From NCBI GenBank assembly GCA_964624165.1, contig CAZUWG010000003.1:1-43543 (forward strand): 43,543 bases of DNA. The letters are read 5' to 3'. The DNA is from OLB19 sp964624165. Lineage in GTDB: Bacteria > Patescibacteriota > Minisyncoccia > Phycocordibacterales > UBA918. The position numbers were made by a program, and so were the translations under genes. A model generated the notes under the pieces. It saw only the letters and a list, made by a program, of their open reading frames with translations, was not told where the DNA came from and ran no database searches. Shown piece by piece: positions 16,685-23,962 of the stretch. Numbering within the stretch: position 1 is the stretch's first letter; each line of letters starts with the position of its first letter.

Positions 16685-17206
16685 TTATTTATTCCAAGGC
16701 ATTTTAGAAAGTGCGAGTGCCATACCGCACCAGCCCGTTGCTCCTGATAAGGTGAGGCCCATGCCTACGAAGAGTGTTCCAAAAGCGAAAGAAGTATCTA
16801 TAATCAGTGCGGCAAGGCTAAAACCGAGCACGAGCACACCAGCCGTAAGGAAGACTTGTCGCATGATGGGGAGACGTGAAGTATGTGATCTGGTGCTGTA
16901 CTGGGCATCTTCCCAGGCCATAAGTCCGCCAGAAACATTTATCAGCTCGGCAGTGATGCCGCCGTCGGCAAGGGTTTTGATAGCAGCTGCAGCGCGCCGC
17001 CCTGAACGGCAGTGAACATAGATGGTCTTTTTATTTTTAAATTCGTCGATGCGATCAGCGATCGTGTCGAGTGGTACTGAGCGCACACCGATAATATGTT
17101 TTTCTTTGTATTCTGCTGGTGTGCAGACATTTATAAAGTCGGTGCCTTCATCACTGCGGGCAGTGTCGAGCACTTCTTTGAATGTTTGAACGGAAATTTC
17201 TTTCAT
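16685..17206 (-). CDS. Rhodanese with C-terminal membrane domain
   Basis: Rhodaneses move sulfane sulfur between thiols. The 173-residue protein has a rhodanese domain (about 1-105) with the active-site loop CRSGRRA at C66, then two membrane helices (about 115-160) resembling the DUF2892 tail of E. coli YgaP. This anchors sulfur transfer at the inner face of the membrane. It lies between the ArsR-type regulator (12-base gap) and the persulfide dioxygenase (8-base gap). Confidence 0.9.
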   Translation of the reverse strand: MKEISVQTFKEVLDTARSDEGTDFINVCTPAEYKEKHIIGVRSVPLDTIADRIDEFKNKKTIYVHCRSGRRAAAAIKTLADGGITAELINVSGGLMAWEDAQYSTRSHTSRLPIMRQVFLTAGVLVLGFSLAALIIDTSFAFGTLFVGMGLTLSGATGWCGMALALSKMPWNK

Positions 17207-17218
17207 AATGATGTTGAA

Positions 17219-17491
17219 TTATTTTTGGGTGAGAGCGAGTAAATTGTTGGCAAGGGCGAGGAAGGAAGGGTTGTTGATGCTGTAGTGCATATAGGTACCA
17301 TCCCGACGGGCCTTGAGAATCTTAGCATCGCGAAGTTTTGCGAGATGCTGAGAAAGAGCGCTTTGGCTTAGAGTGCATTTTTTTAGTAAATCACTGACAG
17401 TCACTTCGGTGTCACCAATACAGACGAGCAAGCGAATGCGCTCGGGGTTGCCAAGCGACTTGCAGAGTATTTGTAAATTTGTTTGTGCCAT
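17219..17491 (-). CDS. ArsR-family repressor of the sulfide operon
   Basis: Winged-helix repressor of 90 residues: ILCKSLGNPERIRLLVCI, then VSDLLKKCTLSQSALSQHLAKLRDAKILKARRDG. Cysteines lie at 10, 24 and 39. BigR/SqrR-type sulfide sensors use a conserved cysteine just before the recognition helix, like C39 here, plus a C-terminal one that is absent from this short protein, so the sensing chemistry may differ. The start is the ATG at 17491, seven bases after TAATAT; longer frames run into the divergent gene. Context and the overlapping palindrome point to autoregulation. Confidence 0.88.
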   Translation of the reverse strand: MAQTNLQILCKSLGNPERIRLLVCIGDTEVTVSDLLKKCTLSQSALSQHLAKLRDAKILKARRDGTYMHYSINNPSFLALANNLLALTQK

Positions 17492-17498
17492 AACAATA

Positions 17499-17518
17499 AT
17501 ATTAGCATATTCTAATAT
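17499..17518. promoter_or_regulatory. ArsR operator overlapping the -10 box
   Basis: ATATTAG-CATATT-CTAATAT is a perfect 7-bp inverted repeat with a 6-base spacer. The minus-strand -10 box TAATAT of arsR (17499-17504) is inside its left arm, so binding would block transcription of the operon. It also lies about 20 bases upstream of the -10 box of the divergent ruvX fusion gene. Confidence 0.75.
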
Positions 17519-17554
17519 ATAGCACAAGCAAGTAGGTATGCTACACTGGCGCAT

Positions 17555-18286
17555 ATGAAATACTTGGGCATTGATTATGGAAAAAAGCGAGTCGGACTCG
17601 CGCTCTCTGATGATGGAGGGCATATGGCATTTCCTTGCGAAGTGTTGGCAAATGACGGACAACTTTTAGATAAAGTAAGGGCATTGATTGCAGAACACAG
17701 TATAGCAGCGGTTGTGGTGGGGCATTCAAAAAATCTTCAAGGTGAAGACAACCCCATCCAAACGGACATTAGTGCATTTTGCGATCAACTCAAAGCAGCA
17801 TGTGAGGTGGATGTTTATCTTGAGCCGGAGATGTTTAGTACGAGGGAGGCGGCGGCGGCGACAACTCAAAAATCAGAGAAAGACGCCGCCGCCGCCGCGG
17901 TCATCCTTAATAGTTTTTTAGTAAGAAATATTATGTCAGAAGAAAATGAAGAAGTGGTTTCATACATTTCATATGATGATTTTGCCAAGCTCGATATTCG
18001 TATTGGCACCATTGTGGAAGTGGCGGTGGTAGAAGATGCAGACAAACTCCTCAAGCTTCAAGTGGACTTTGGTGATCACACAAGGCAGATAGTGTCGGGA
18101 ATAAGAGAATTTTTTGCCGAGCCCGAAACTTTGGTCGGGACGCAATGTCCGTTTGTGATCAATCTGAAGCCTCGCGTTATTCGCGGTGAAGAAAGTAACG
18201 GTATGATTTTGGCCGCTCGTGATGAAGAAGGTTTGGCACTCTTGCGCCCACATCAGCACAGCACTCCCGGTACCAAGGTAAGTTAA
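17555..18286 (+). CDS. RuvX/YqgF nuclease fused to tRNA-binding domain
   Basis: Residues 1-125 are a YqgF-type RNase H-fold nuclease (pre-16S rRNA maturation or Holliday resolution) with D7 in GIDYGKKRVGLALS, VVVGHSKNLQG near 52 and the C-terminal DAAAAAVILNSFL. The usual DERxTT motif is altered to EPEMFSTREAA. Residues 127-243 are an OB-fold tRNA-binding domain of the Trbp111/MetRS C-terminal type (YDDFAKLDIRIGTIVEV, IVSGIREFF, NLKPRVIRGEESNGMILAA). The frame is open throughout. An internal ATG at 17933 could also start the second domain alone. TACACT lies seven bases before the first ATG. Confidence 0.85.
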   Translation: MKYLGIDYGKKRVGLALSDDGGHMAFPCEVLANDGQLLDKVRALIAEHSIAAVVVGHSKNLQGEDNPIQTDISAFCDQLKAACEVDVYLEPEMFSTREAAAATTQKSEKDAAAAAVILNSFLVRNIMSEENEEVVSYISYDDFAKLDIRIGTIVEVAVVEDADKLLKLQVDFGDHTRQIVSGIREFFAEPETLVGTQCPFVINLKPRVIRGEESNGMILAARDEEGLALLRPHQHSTPGTKVS

Positions 18287-18325
18287 CCCGTGTAAAACTC
18301 GTAGGGGTAATAGCGAAGTCTTCTG

Positions 18326-18331
18326 TATAAT
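18326..18331 (+). promoter_or_regulatory. -10 box of the pilus operon
   Basis: A consensus TATAAT lies seven bases before the pilM ATG at 18339, with no Shine-Dalgarno sequence, so the pilM mRNA is probably leaderless. Confidence 0.7.
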
Positions 18332-18338
18332 AGAAGTA

Positions 18339-19424
18339 ATGGAATTTGCCAGTGTGCTTTCAAAATTGCTTCCGCCGCCTCAGGCACTTCGTATGCCCTC
18401 GGTATCACTTGATGTCTCTGATACTTCAGTAAAATATCTCAAACTCAAAAAAAGTAACGAGTTTGAAGGATTTGAGATTGTGCACAGTGGTGTAGTGGAG
18501 CTCGCTCCAGGAGCGGTAGTGGGCGGCTCGCTTGAAAAGCCAGAAGCACTTGCCGAAGCAATAAAAGAAATCATCAAGCGCACTCGCTGCCAATTTGTAC
18601 GTATGTCACTTCCAGAAGAGCACGCGTATATTTTTGAAACCGCACTCAAGCGCACGGTTGAAGCATCAAAGATTCGCAGTGCGATCGAGCTGAAGTTGGA
18701 AGAGAATGTACCACTACCAACGCGCGAAGCCATCTTTGATTATGAGTTAGAAGAGGATGAATTCAATAAGTCGCAGATGCACGTGCTTGTAACCGCGTAC
18801 GCCCGGACTATGGTTGAAAAGTATTGTGAAGCATGCGAACGCGCAAGCGCCGTGCCGGTCGCTTTTGAGGTGGAGGCTGAAGCCTTGGCGCGGTCGGTGG
18901 TGGATTTTGATGAGCACGGAGCGCAGCTGGTTTTAGATCTTGGAGAAACACGGGCTGGTATCGGTATTGTCGAGCGCAATGCCCTGCGTTACACCTCAAC
19001 CATAGAAGTGGGTAGTGGCGATATCTTTAAGCGACTATTGGTCAAGATGCCTAATCTCACAGAAGAAGAGTTTAAAACAATCTTAAATCAAGGTGGGCTT
19101 GCGGTCAAAGGTGAGGGGTATGAAGAAATACTGATGACCGTATCCAAGCTCATCGACGAGCTACAGCTGCGGCTGCGCTACTGGGATAACCAGATCACCG
19201 AAAAGCAAAAACCAAAAATCACCAAGATCGTACTTTGTGGCGGTGGTGCCAATATAAAAGGATTGGCGCAATACTGTGAGTCTGCACTTGAAGTGAAGGT
19301 TGAGCTGGCCAACGTATGGCAAAATGTCTTTTCGCTTGAAGACTATGTGCCAGAAATAAACATGGGACAATCTCTCGGCTTTGCGACCGTCATCGGCCTG
19401 GCGCTTGGTGACCATATTTCATAA
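18339..19424 (+). CDS. pilM: Type IV pilus assembly protein PilM
   Basis: PilM is a cytoplasmic actin-like ATPase that binds the PilN N-terminus at the inner membrane. The 361 residues show the actin/FtsA-like pattern: SLDVSDTSVKYLKL near 22, the IELKLEENVPLP segment near 110, VLDLGETRAGIGIV near 197 and VLCGGGANIKGLAQY near 302. It is the first gene of pilM-pilN-pilO and probably serves type IV pili used for attachment or DNA uptake. Confidence 0.93.
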   Translation: MEFASVLSKLLPPPQALRMPSVSLDVSDTSVKYLKLKKSNEFEGFEIVHSGVVELAPGAVVGGSLEKPEALAEAIKEIIKRTRCQFVRMSLPEEHAYIFETALKRTVEASKIRSAIELKLEENVPLPTREAIFDYELEEDEFNKSQMHVLVTAYARTMVEKYCEACERASAVPVAFEVEAEALARSVVDFDEHGAQLVLDLGETRAGIGIVERNALRYTSTIEVGSGDIFKRLLVKMPNLTEEEFKTILNQGGLAVKGEGYEEILMTVSKLIDELQLRLRYWDNQITEKQKPKITKIVLCGGGANIKGLAQYCESALEVKVELANVWQNVFSLEDYVPEINMGQSLGFATVIGLALGDHIS

Positions 19425-19428
19425 CACT

Positions 19429-19968
19429 ATGATAAATCTTCTTCCACATTCAGCAGAAGCACGGCTCAAAGCGCTCTATCGCTATCGACTGGCGACCGCG
19501 GTATGTATCTTGTCGGCGTGTGTAGCCTTGGCGACGTTGTGTATGTTGCTACCTTCATACGTACTTTTGCAGAGTCAGGTGCGCGCTTATGAAGAGACCT
19601 CGCTCGCCATCAAGGAAGAGCAGGCTGATGTGATGGAGCTAAGTGAAAAGATCAAAGCCGCAAATCTTCTCTCCGAAGAAATAGCAAAATATGAAAGTAG
19701 GCTAGTTTTTTCTGAGGTAACACAGAAGATTGCCGACATTGCAGGCGAGCGTATTGAGATTGAGGTGGTCGGCTACGAAGAAAAGCCAGATACCCCCACG
19801 GGGCTGGTCGTGTCTGGTCGCGCTGCCACCCGTAATGATCTCACTGCTTTTAGTGCCAATCTGATCGCTGACCCGATGTTTTTAAGTGCCGATGTGCCAA
19901 TTCAAAATCTCGCCAGTGATCGAGATGTTTCATTTACTATCACTGTTGTTCTAGATAGTACTTTATAA
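19429..19968 (+). CDS. pilN: Type IV pilus assembly protein PilN
   Basis: The 179-residue inner-membrane protein begins with the PilN signature MINLLPHSAEARLKAL (NLLP binds PilM). It then has one membrane helix (about 20-45) and a periplasmic coiled coil and ferredoxin-like domain. The start at 19429 lies four bases after the pilM stop. A longer frame would overlap pilM and lose the signature at the N-terminus. Confidence 0.9.
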   Translation: MINLLPHSAEARLKALYRYRLATAVCILSACVALATLCMLLPSYVLLQSQVRAYEETSLAIKEEQADVMELSEKIKAANLLSEEIAKYESRLVFSEVTQKIADIAGERIEIEVVGYEEKPDTPTGLVVSGRAATRNDLTAFSANLIADPMFLSADVPIQNLASDRDVSFTITVVLDSTL

Positions 19969-19971
19969 CCT

Positions 19972-20505
19972 ATGAATACACTCGATCGATCAAAAAAATA
20001 TTTTTACACCTCCTTAGTTTTTCTGGTGATCTCGCTTTGTCTGCTCGGCGGAGTACTCTGGTATCTCAATACCAAAGCGGAGACCTTTGGGGGGATTCTC
20101 CGTACCATTGCAGAACAAAGCATGATCAATGAGCAATTTAATTCTCTTTCCGAGACAGTAGAAAACTCCACCACCGAACGCGATTTTTTGAATGAAGTAA
20201 TCATTACTGGTGAAGCTGGGGTGGTGGAGTTTCTCTCCAATATTGACGGACTCGCGGCAATGTACAATGTAGCTCTAGAAACCTCTGCGCTTAAGGTCAT
20301 TGAAGAAGAAGGTCAGCCTTTCAAGCAACTTTCTCTAACTGTGGCTGTCGAAGGTAGTAGAGGTGGAGTGGAACGCTTTATTAAAGCCCTAGAGGTACTT
20401 CCTTACGCCAAAAAAATCACCACGCTGCGCATCTCAAAAATGGTAAGTGTCGATAACTCGGTGACTACATTTGGGACGGTCGGTCTTAAGGTCGTGATGA
20501 AATAA
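19972..20505 (+). CDS. pilO: Type IV pilus assembly protein PilO
   Basis: The 177-residue inner-membrane protein has one N-terminal membrane helix (about 12-33, YTSLVFLVISLCLLGGVLWYL), a coiled coil and a C-terminal periplasmic ferredoxin-like domain with KQLSLTVAVEGSRGGVERFIKALEVLPY, the typical PilO pattern. PilO partners PilN. It starts three bases after pilN. Confidence 0.88.
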   Translation: MNTLDRSKKYFYTSLVFLVISLCLLGGVLWYLNTKAETFGGILRTIAEQSMINEQFNSLSETVENSTTERDFLNEVIITGEAGVVEFLSNIDGLAAMYNVALETSALKVIEEEGQPFKQLSLTVAVEGSRGGVERFIKALEVLPYAKKITTLRISKMVSVDNSVTTFGTVGLKVVMK

Positions 20506-20515
20506 TGCTTATATT

Positions 20516-20926
20516 ATGAAAAATTTCCTTTCTCCACTTAAAAAATATCTTCCTTCTCGCCAAAAGAAAATTGTCAAAAAAGAAATGACCAACCCGCGTC
20601 GTGACTGGACTTTGGTACTTTTGCTGATAGCGTTTCTTGGATTGTCGGCTGGTGCATTTTCATATTATTCTTTTGTAACGTATTACGCGATCGATCAACA
20701 AAATGTTGAGGTCTCAGTAAAGACTCTTCATTATCAAGGTCCTCAGATTCGTGAGCAGGTCGCTGGTTTTAGTGAAATGAAAGAGCGCTTTGAGGCACTG
20801 ACCACAAACTCAAATCCAATACCACCAACCACCGCATCTTCAACGCTAGAAGCCTCAACGAATGCAGATGAGATCGAGACAACTGAGACAGAAGAGCGCG
20901 ATGAAGTACCAAGCGCCGCTATCTAA
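20516..20926 (+). CDS. Single-pass membrane protein in the pilus operon
   Basis: I do not recognise a family. The 136 residues have a basic N-terminus (about 1-35), one membrane helix (about 36-60, TLVLLLIAFLGLSAGAFSYYSF), a helical periplasmic stretch and a disordered Ser/Thr/Glu-rich tail. It follows pilO by ten bases, so it is probably cotranscribed and may replace PilP as a periplasmic partner. That is inferred from position only. Confidence 0.7.
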   Translation: MKNFLSPLKKYLPSRQKKIVKKEMTNPRRDWTLVLLLIAFLGLSAGAFSYYSFVTYYAIDQQNVEVSVKTLHYQGPQIREQVAGFSEMKERFEALTTNSNPIPPTTASSTLEASTNADEIETTETEERDEVPSAAI

Positions 20927-20952
20927 GCATGGGGGATTTGGAGTTGGGAGTG

Positions 20953-21005
20953 ACCTACAGCGCCGAGTCAAGCCCCGCGCTGTAGGTCTCTATGAGACTT
21001 TTTAG
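20953..21005 (+). terminator. Terminator of the pilus operon
   Basis: The 11-bp stem ACCTACAGCGC/GCGCTGTAGGT (20953-20963 and 20977-20987) is followed within 12 bases by a five-T run. Confidence 0.65.
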
Positions 21006-21012
21006 ATATTTG

Positions 21013-21084
21013 TACCCCCAGTAGGAATCGAACCCACATCAAGAGGATAGAAGCCTCGCGTTTTATCCATTAAACTATGGGGGT
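21013..21084 (-). tRNA. tRNA-Arg (anticodon TCT)
   Basis: The 72-nt cloverleaf on the minus strand has acceptor arms ACCCCCA/TGGGGGT, the anticodon stem-loop CGAGG-CTTCTAT-CCTCT reading TCT, and the T-arm GTGGG-TTCGATT-CCTAC. The discriminator is A and CCA is not encoded. Confidence 0.94.
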
Positions 21085-21500
21085 GGTGTCTTGTAGAATA
21101 GCAGATTTTTTAAAAGAGAGGTAGGGTGGCGCGTTTGGGGGCGGCTTTTCTTTTGCTTTAGCAAAAGAAAAGCCGCCCAGCATCCTAAAAAAATGGTGCG
21201 AATGTGGGCGTGCTTTCGACTTGTGGTCAAGCTCATGCATAGAGATCCCTCACCGCTTGACGGTGATACTCAATAATGGCTTGTTGCCGCAGCTCGCTGC
21301 GTATTTTACGTAGCCTTTCGTATCCAATAAGTACTAGATTTGACACGATCGTGCTCCTTTCTTCATCCCGTGCATGGGATGTCTCTTCATCATGCTCCTA
21401 TTGACAAAGTTTGTCAAGTGTTATGTGGAAAAAATGTGCATAACTCTTGTTTTGGCTGTGTATAAGTCGCTATCAAGGTGGATAAAGTGTGGAAATATGA
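21085..21500. other. Non-coding stretch with hairpins
   Basis: No gene is supported in these 416 bases. They hold a perfect 19-bp hairpin (21139-21178), the hairpins CACCG/CGGTG near 21251 and CATCCC/GGGATG near 21364, and the inverted repeat TTGACAA/TTGTCAA at 21401-21417, whose first arm contains a consensus -35 sequence. Confidence 0.5.
21139..21178. repeat. Perfect 19-bp inverted repeat
   Basis: Bases 21139-21157 pair exactly with 21160-21178 around a 2-base loop, with an inner CTTTTGCT arm. There is no T-run after either arm. It is comparable to the 20-bp palindrome at 3185-3229. Confidence 0.8.
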
Positions 21501-21935
21501 ATGTATATGATCAATAAACATTCTATCGCAGGCAGGATGGTAGTGGGTTATGGGTTGGGTTTTTTGGTAGGAATGGCAGTTTTTTTCTTACTACCGGCGC
21601 TGGGGATTGCGCATGAGTTGGCATTTCGTCTAGGTCTGTGGGTATTTTATCTTTTACTTGGCGTAATGGTCGCCCTTTTGGGAGTGCTGACCGTCCATCC
21701 GCTTGGTTTCCCTCTAAAGTGGTGGATGAGGGGCGCGATTGTCGGGGGAATGTTTCATCTAATGCTCGTCCTTGTTGCGTTTGATGAAATGACAGCACTG
21801 ATGATGCACCCTATGTTTGCTTGGATGACACTGACATCGCCCTTTTGGGTGATTGTGGACGGAATAATACTTGGTATGATAATAGGAGGGGTCGCGACGA
21901 AGGTCGCGGGAGAGGGCGCGCTACCGATGAGGTAG
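21501..21935 (+). CDS. Four-helix membrane protein, unknown
   Basis: I do not recognise the family. The 144 residues are mostly hydrophobic, with about four membrane helices (near 12-35, 42-65, 76-93 and 105-132). A second ATG at 21507 is an equally good start. It precedes a small GlsB-type membrane protein on the same strand. Confidence 0.65.
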   Translation: MYMINKHSIAGRMVVGYGLGFLVGMAVFFLLPALGIAHELAFRLGLWVFYLLLGVMVALLGVLTVHPLGFPLKWWMRGAIVGGMFHLMLVLVAFDEMTALMMHPMFAWMTLTSPFWVIVDGIILGMIIGGVATKVAGEGALPMR

Positions 21936-21969
21936 TAAAAAATGTATTACTAGATGTAACACAAGCTAT

Positions 21970-22203
21970 ATGGAACTACTTTGGTATGTTGTGGTGGGTG
22001 GACTCGCAGGGTGGATTGCAAGTATTATTATGAAGGTTGATACGGGCATTATCGCCAACATCGTCCTCGGTGTCCTTGGTGGTCTGGCGGGAGGATACTT
22101 GTTTGGACTACTCGGTATCGCCGCTGGCGGTATGATTGGCAATATTATAGTGTCAGCAATTGGAGCAATGGTGCTCGTGTGGCTCTATCGAAAAATTATG
22201 TAG
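21970..22203 (+). CDS. GlsB/YeaQ/YmgE family membrane protein
   Basis: The 77 residues match the transglycosylase-associated family: MELLWYVVVGGLAGWIASIIMK, the glycine-rich repeat NIVLGVLGGLAGGYLFGLLG and a third helix AAGGMIGNIIVSAIGAMVLVWLYRK. These tiny three-helix proteins are stress-associated in other bacteria, with unclear function. A strong terminator follows. Confidence 0.88.
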   Translation: MELLWYVVVGGLAGWIASIIMKVDTGIIANIVLGVLGGLAGGYLFGLLGIAAGGMIGNIIVSAIGAMVLVWLYRKIM

Positions 22204-22220
22204 GTTAGAGAAAGGAAAAG

Positions 22221-22253
22221 ACACCGCCGGCGCATGCGCCGGCGGTGTTTTTT
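22221..22253. terminator. GC-rich bidirectional terminator
   Basis: A perfect palindromic stem ACACCGCCGGCGC with its complement (22221-22248) is flanked by A-rich and T-rich arms. It ends the GlsB-type gene and would also stop the leftward promoter of the inverted-repeat element just downstream. Confidence 0.85.
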
Positions 22254-22422
22254 GTGTCCCTATTGTACCAAGCTCGAACCTGTTTCCAATCGCGAAGCGA
22301 TTGATCTAACCTGCAACACCACGCGCCCCAATGCGTACGCAGAAGTATCGCATCACCACGCGCTCGGCGCGTTGCTAGTGTCTAGATTGGAAATAGGTTT
22401 TATCTTGGTACAATAGAGACAC
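22254..22422. repeat. 169-bp inverted-repeat element with outward promoters
   Basis: The 19-bp ends 22254-22272 and 22404-22422 are inverted copies with one mismatch, and an inner AACCTnnTTCCAATC/GATTGGAAnnAGGTT pairing extends them. Each arm carries an outward promoter: TTGGAA, 16 bases, TACAAT (rightward 22387-22414; leftward mirror at 22289-22262). Both would drive very short RNAs ending in hairpins at 22221-22248 and 22438-22469. The centre folds into smaller hairpins (AATCGC/GCGATT; ATGCG/CGCAT). No coding capacity is seen. Confidence 0.7.
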
Positions 22423-22469
22423 CAGAATCTGAGACACAAGTACAGCCGGACAGAAGTCCGGCTGTACTT
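22423..22469 (+). ncRNA. Predicted short hairpin RNA
   Basis: This is the region expected downstream of the rightward promoter of the inverted-repeat element. It ends in a perfect 14-bp stem with a 4-base loop (22438-22451 and 22456-22469). The transcript is predicted, not observed. Confidence 0.4.
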
Positions 22470-22478
22470 GGTGGTCTA

Positions 22479-22693
22479 GTGCGCGATGAGAGACTTGGTA
22501 ACGAGTTACTAACCATTTTATTTCGTCCCTCATAAAATGATAAGTACTCTCGACCCCCGCCTCGCTCGTTCGCCAGCTCACATCGCTCCGGCTTTCAAGT
22601 CCTCACGAAAGCAAAGCAATTTGCTTTCTATCGCGCACGAATAAAAAACGCCCACACAAAATGTGTGGACTGTTTTTTATACTCGTGCGCGAT
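22479..22693 (-). repeat. tRNA-Val 3'-end direct and inverted copies
   Basis: A 19-bp direct copy of the tRNA-Val T-loop-to-acceptor end (22685-22703) lies at 22479-22497. Between them is an inverted copy split in two: TTCAAGTCCTC (22594-22604) and ATCGCGCACGA (22630-22640), separated by a hairpin AAAGCAAA/TTTGCTTT (22608-22627). The inverted acceptor copy and the tRNA end close a long terminator hairpin (22630-22693) with stems of 11, 8 and 7 bp. A block TAAGTACTCTC with following bases at 22541 recurs at 35229. Confidence 0.75.
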
Positions 22694-22758
22694 GAGAGAC
22701 TTGAACTCCCGACCTTCTCGGTGTAAACGAGCTGCTCTACCAACTGAGCTAATCGCGC
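22686..22758 (-). tRNA. tRNA-Val (anticodon TAC)
   Basis: The 73-nt cloverleaf on the minus strand has acceptor arms GCGCGAT/ATCGCGC, the D-arm AGCTCAGTTGGTAGAGC, the anticodon loop TTTACAC reading TAC, and the T-loop TTCAAGT. The discriminator is A and CCA is not encoded. Its 3' end is shared with a terminator hairpin. Confidence 0.95.
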
Positions 22759-22830
22759 AAATTTGTAGCCATTATCCTACCGTCTTTTTAAAAAAATGCA
22801 ACAGAGGGGCGGATGCCGTATACTGCTCTC

Positions 22831-23103
22831 ATGATTCAACTTCATGCGATTATTTCTGGGCAAGTGCAAGCAGTGGCATACCGCGCATACGTACAAGATG
22901 CGGCGGGTATACTCGGGCTAACTGGTTATGTAAAAAACCTTCCCGACGGTACAGTCGAGGTGGTGGCTGACGGTATGGCTGATAACCTGAAAGAGTTTGT
23001 TGAGTACTTACATGAAGGGTCACTTCTATCACGAGTAGAGGCGGTGGCGGTGGAGTGGCATTCAGTAAAAAATGGTTATGATGAGTTTTCAATTTTGTAT
23101 TAA
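22831..23103 (+). CDS. acyP: Acylphosphatase
   Basis: Hydrolyses carboxyl-phosphate bonds such as acetyl phosphate. The 90 residues carry the family motif SGQVQAVAYR with catalytic R18, and the second motif GYVKNLPDGTVEV with catalytic N36. Length is typical. The GVxFR consensus is changed to AVAYR. ATG at 22831 follows TATACT by six bases. The pseudouridine synthase gene starts eight bases downstream, so the two are probably cotranscribed. Confidence 0.92.
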   Translation: MIQLHAIISGQVQAVAYRAYVQDAAGILGLTGYVKNLPDGTVEVVADGMADNLKEFVEYLHEGSLLSRVEAVAVEWHSVKNGYDEFSILY

Positions 23104-23111
23104 GGTGTACC

Positions 23112-23846
23112 ATGAACGTTATGAAGCTCGATGAATGTATCTTATTTGAAAATGAACACGTGGTGGTAATCGATAAGCCAGTCGGTGTCTTAGTGCATGG
23201 TGATGGAAAGTCAAAAGAAGACACGGTTGCTCACTGGCACATGAGACGATGTCCGGAAGTAGTGCAGGTAGGGGAGGAGATGCGAGCGCAAAATGGCGAA
23301 GCCATTTTGCGCTCCGGCATCGTCCACCGTCTTGATCGAGATACTTCAGGCGTTTTGATCTTGGCCAAGGATCAAGAGACATTTCTTGCGCTGAAGGCAC
23401 AATTCCAGCTACGAAAAGTAAAAAAAGAATATCGCGCTTTTGTATATGGACATATGAAAGAGCCCTGGGGCACCATCCAAAAAGCAATCGGCAGAAGCCC
23501 AAGTGATCCGCGTAAGCGCAGTGCTTTGAAAGGAAAAAAAGGTACTTTAAGAGAGGCGACGAGCAAATGGCAATGTATAAAAAACGACCTTTACGCACAG
23601 ATGCCGCTCGCTGAGCTAGCACTCTGGCCTTTAACCGGGCGCACGCACCAGCTGCGAGTGCATCTAAAAGCGATTGGCCGGCCCATTGTCGGCGATCAGC
23701 TTTATGCAGAGCGCGAATGTGCCTTGCTCCCTCAGAAGGCCGACCGACTCTATCTCCACGCGCATAAATTGACTCTAAAAGTCGGTGATGAAAAAAAGAC
23801 ATTTACGGCGCCCTTGCCGCAGTCGTTTGTGGAGTTTTTTGAGTAA
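23112..23846 (+). CDS. RluA-family pseudouridine synthase
   Basis: Isomerises uridine to pseudouridine in rRNA or tRNA. The 244 residues include VVVIDKPVGVLVHG near 18, the catalytic motif HRLDRDTSGVLILAK with the catalytic Asp near 76, a KEYRAFVYG segment and PLTGRTHQLRVHLKAIGRPIVGD near 175-197. No S4 domain is present at the N-terminus, as in short RluA relatives. It lies eight bases after acyP. Confidence 0.92.
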   Translation: MNVMKLDECILFENEHVVVIDKPVGVLVHGDGKSKEDTVAHWHMRRCPEVVQVGEEMRAQNGEAILRSGIVHRLDRDTSGVLILAKDQETFLALKAQFQLRKVKKEYRAFVYGHMKEPWGTIQKAIGRSPSDPRKRSALKGKKGTLREATSKWQCIKNDLYAQMPLAELALWPLTGRTHQLRVHLKAIGRPIVGDQLYAERECALLPQKADRLYLHAHKLTLKVGDEKKTFTAPLPQSFVEFFE

Positions 23847-23962
23847 TATTTTTTTACCAACGGTGTACTACATATAGAAGGTATAAGTGAGCGCAATGTG
23901 CTCATCTGTTCCTTTTGTTCTTAAAATACAATAACCACACACAACCATATACTAAAACATTC

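Noticed and set aside
23119..23802. A 227-codon minus-strand frame opposite the pseudouridine synthase
   Set aside because: Shadow of a well-supported gene, with no recognisable motifs and no start signal.
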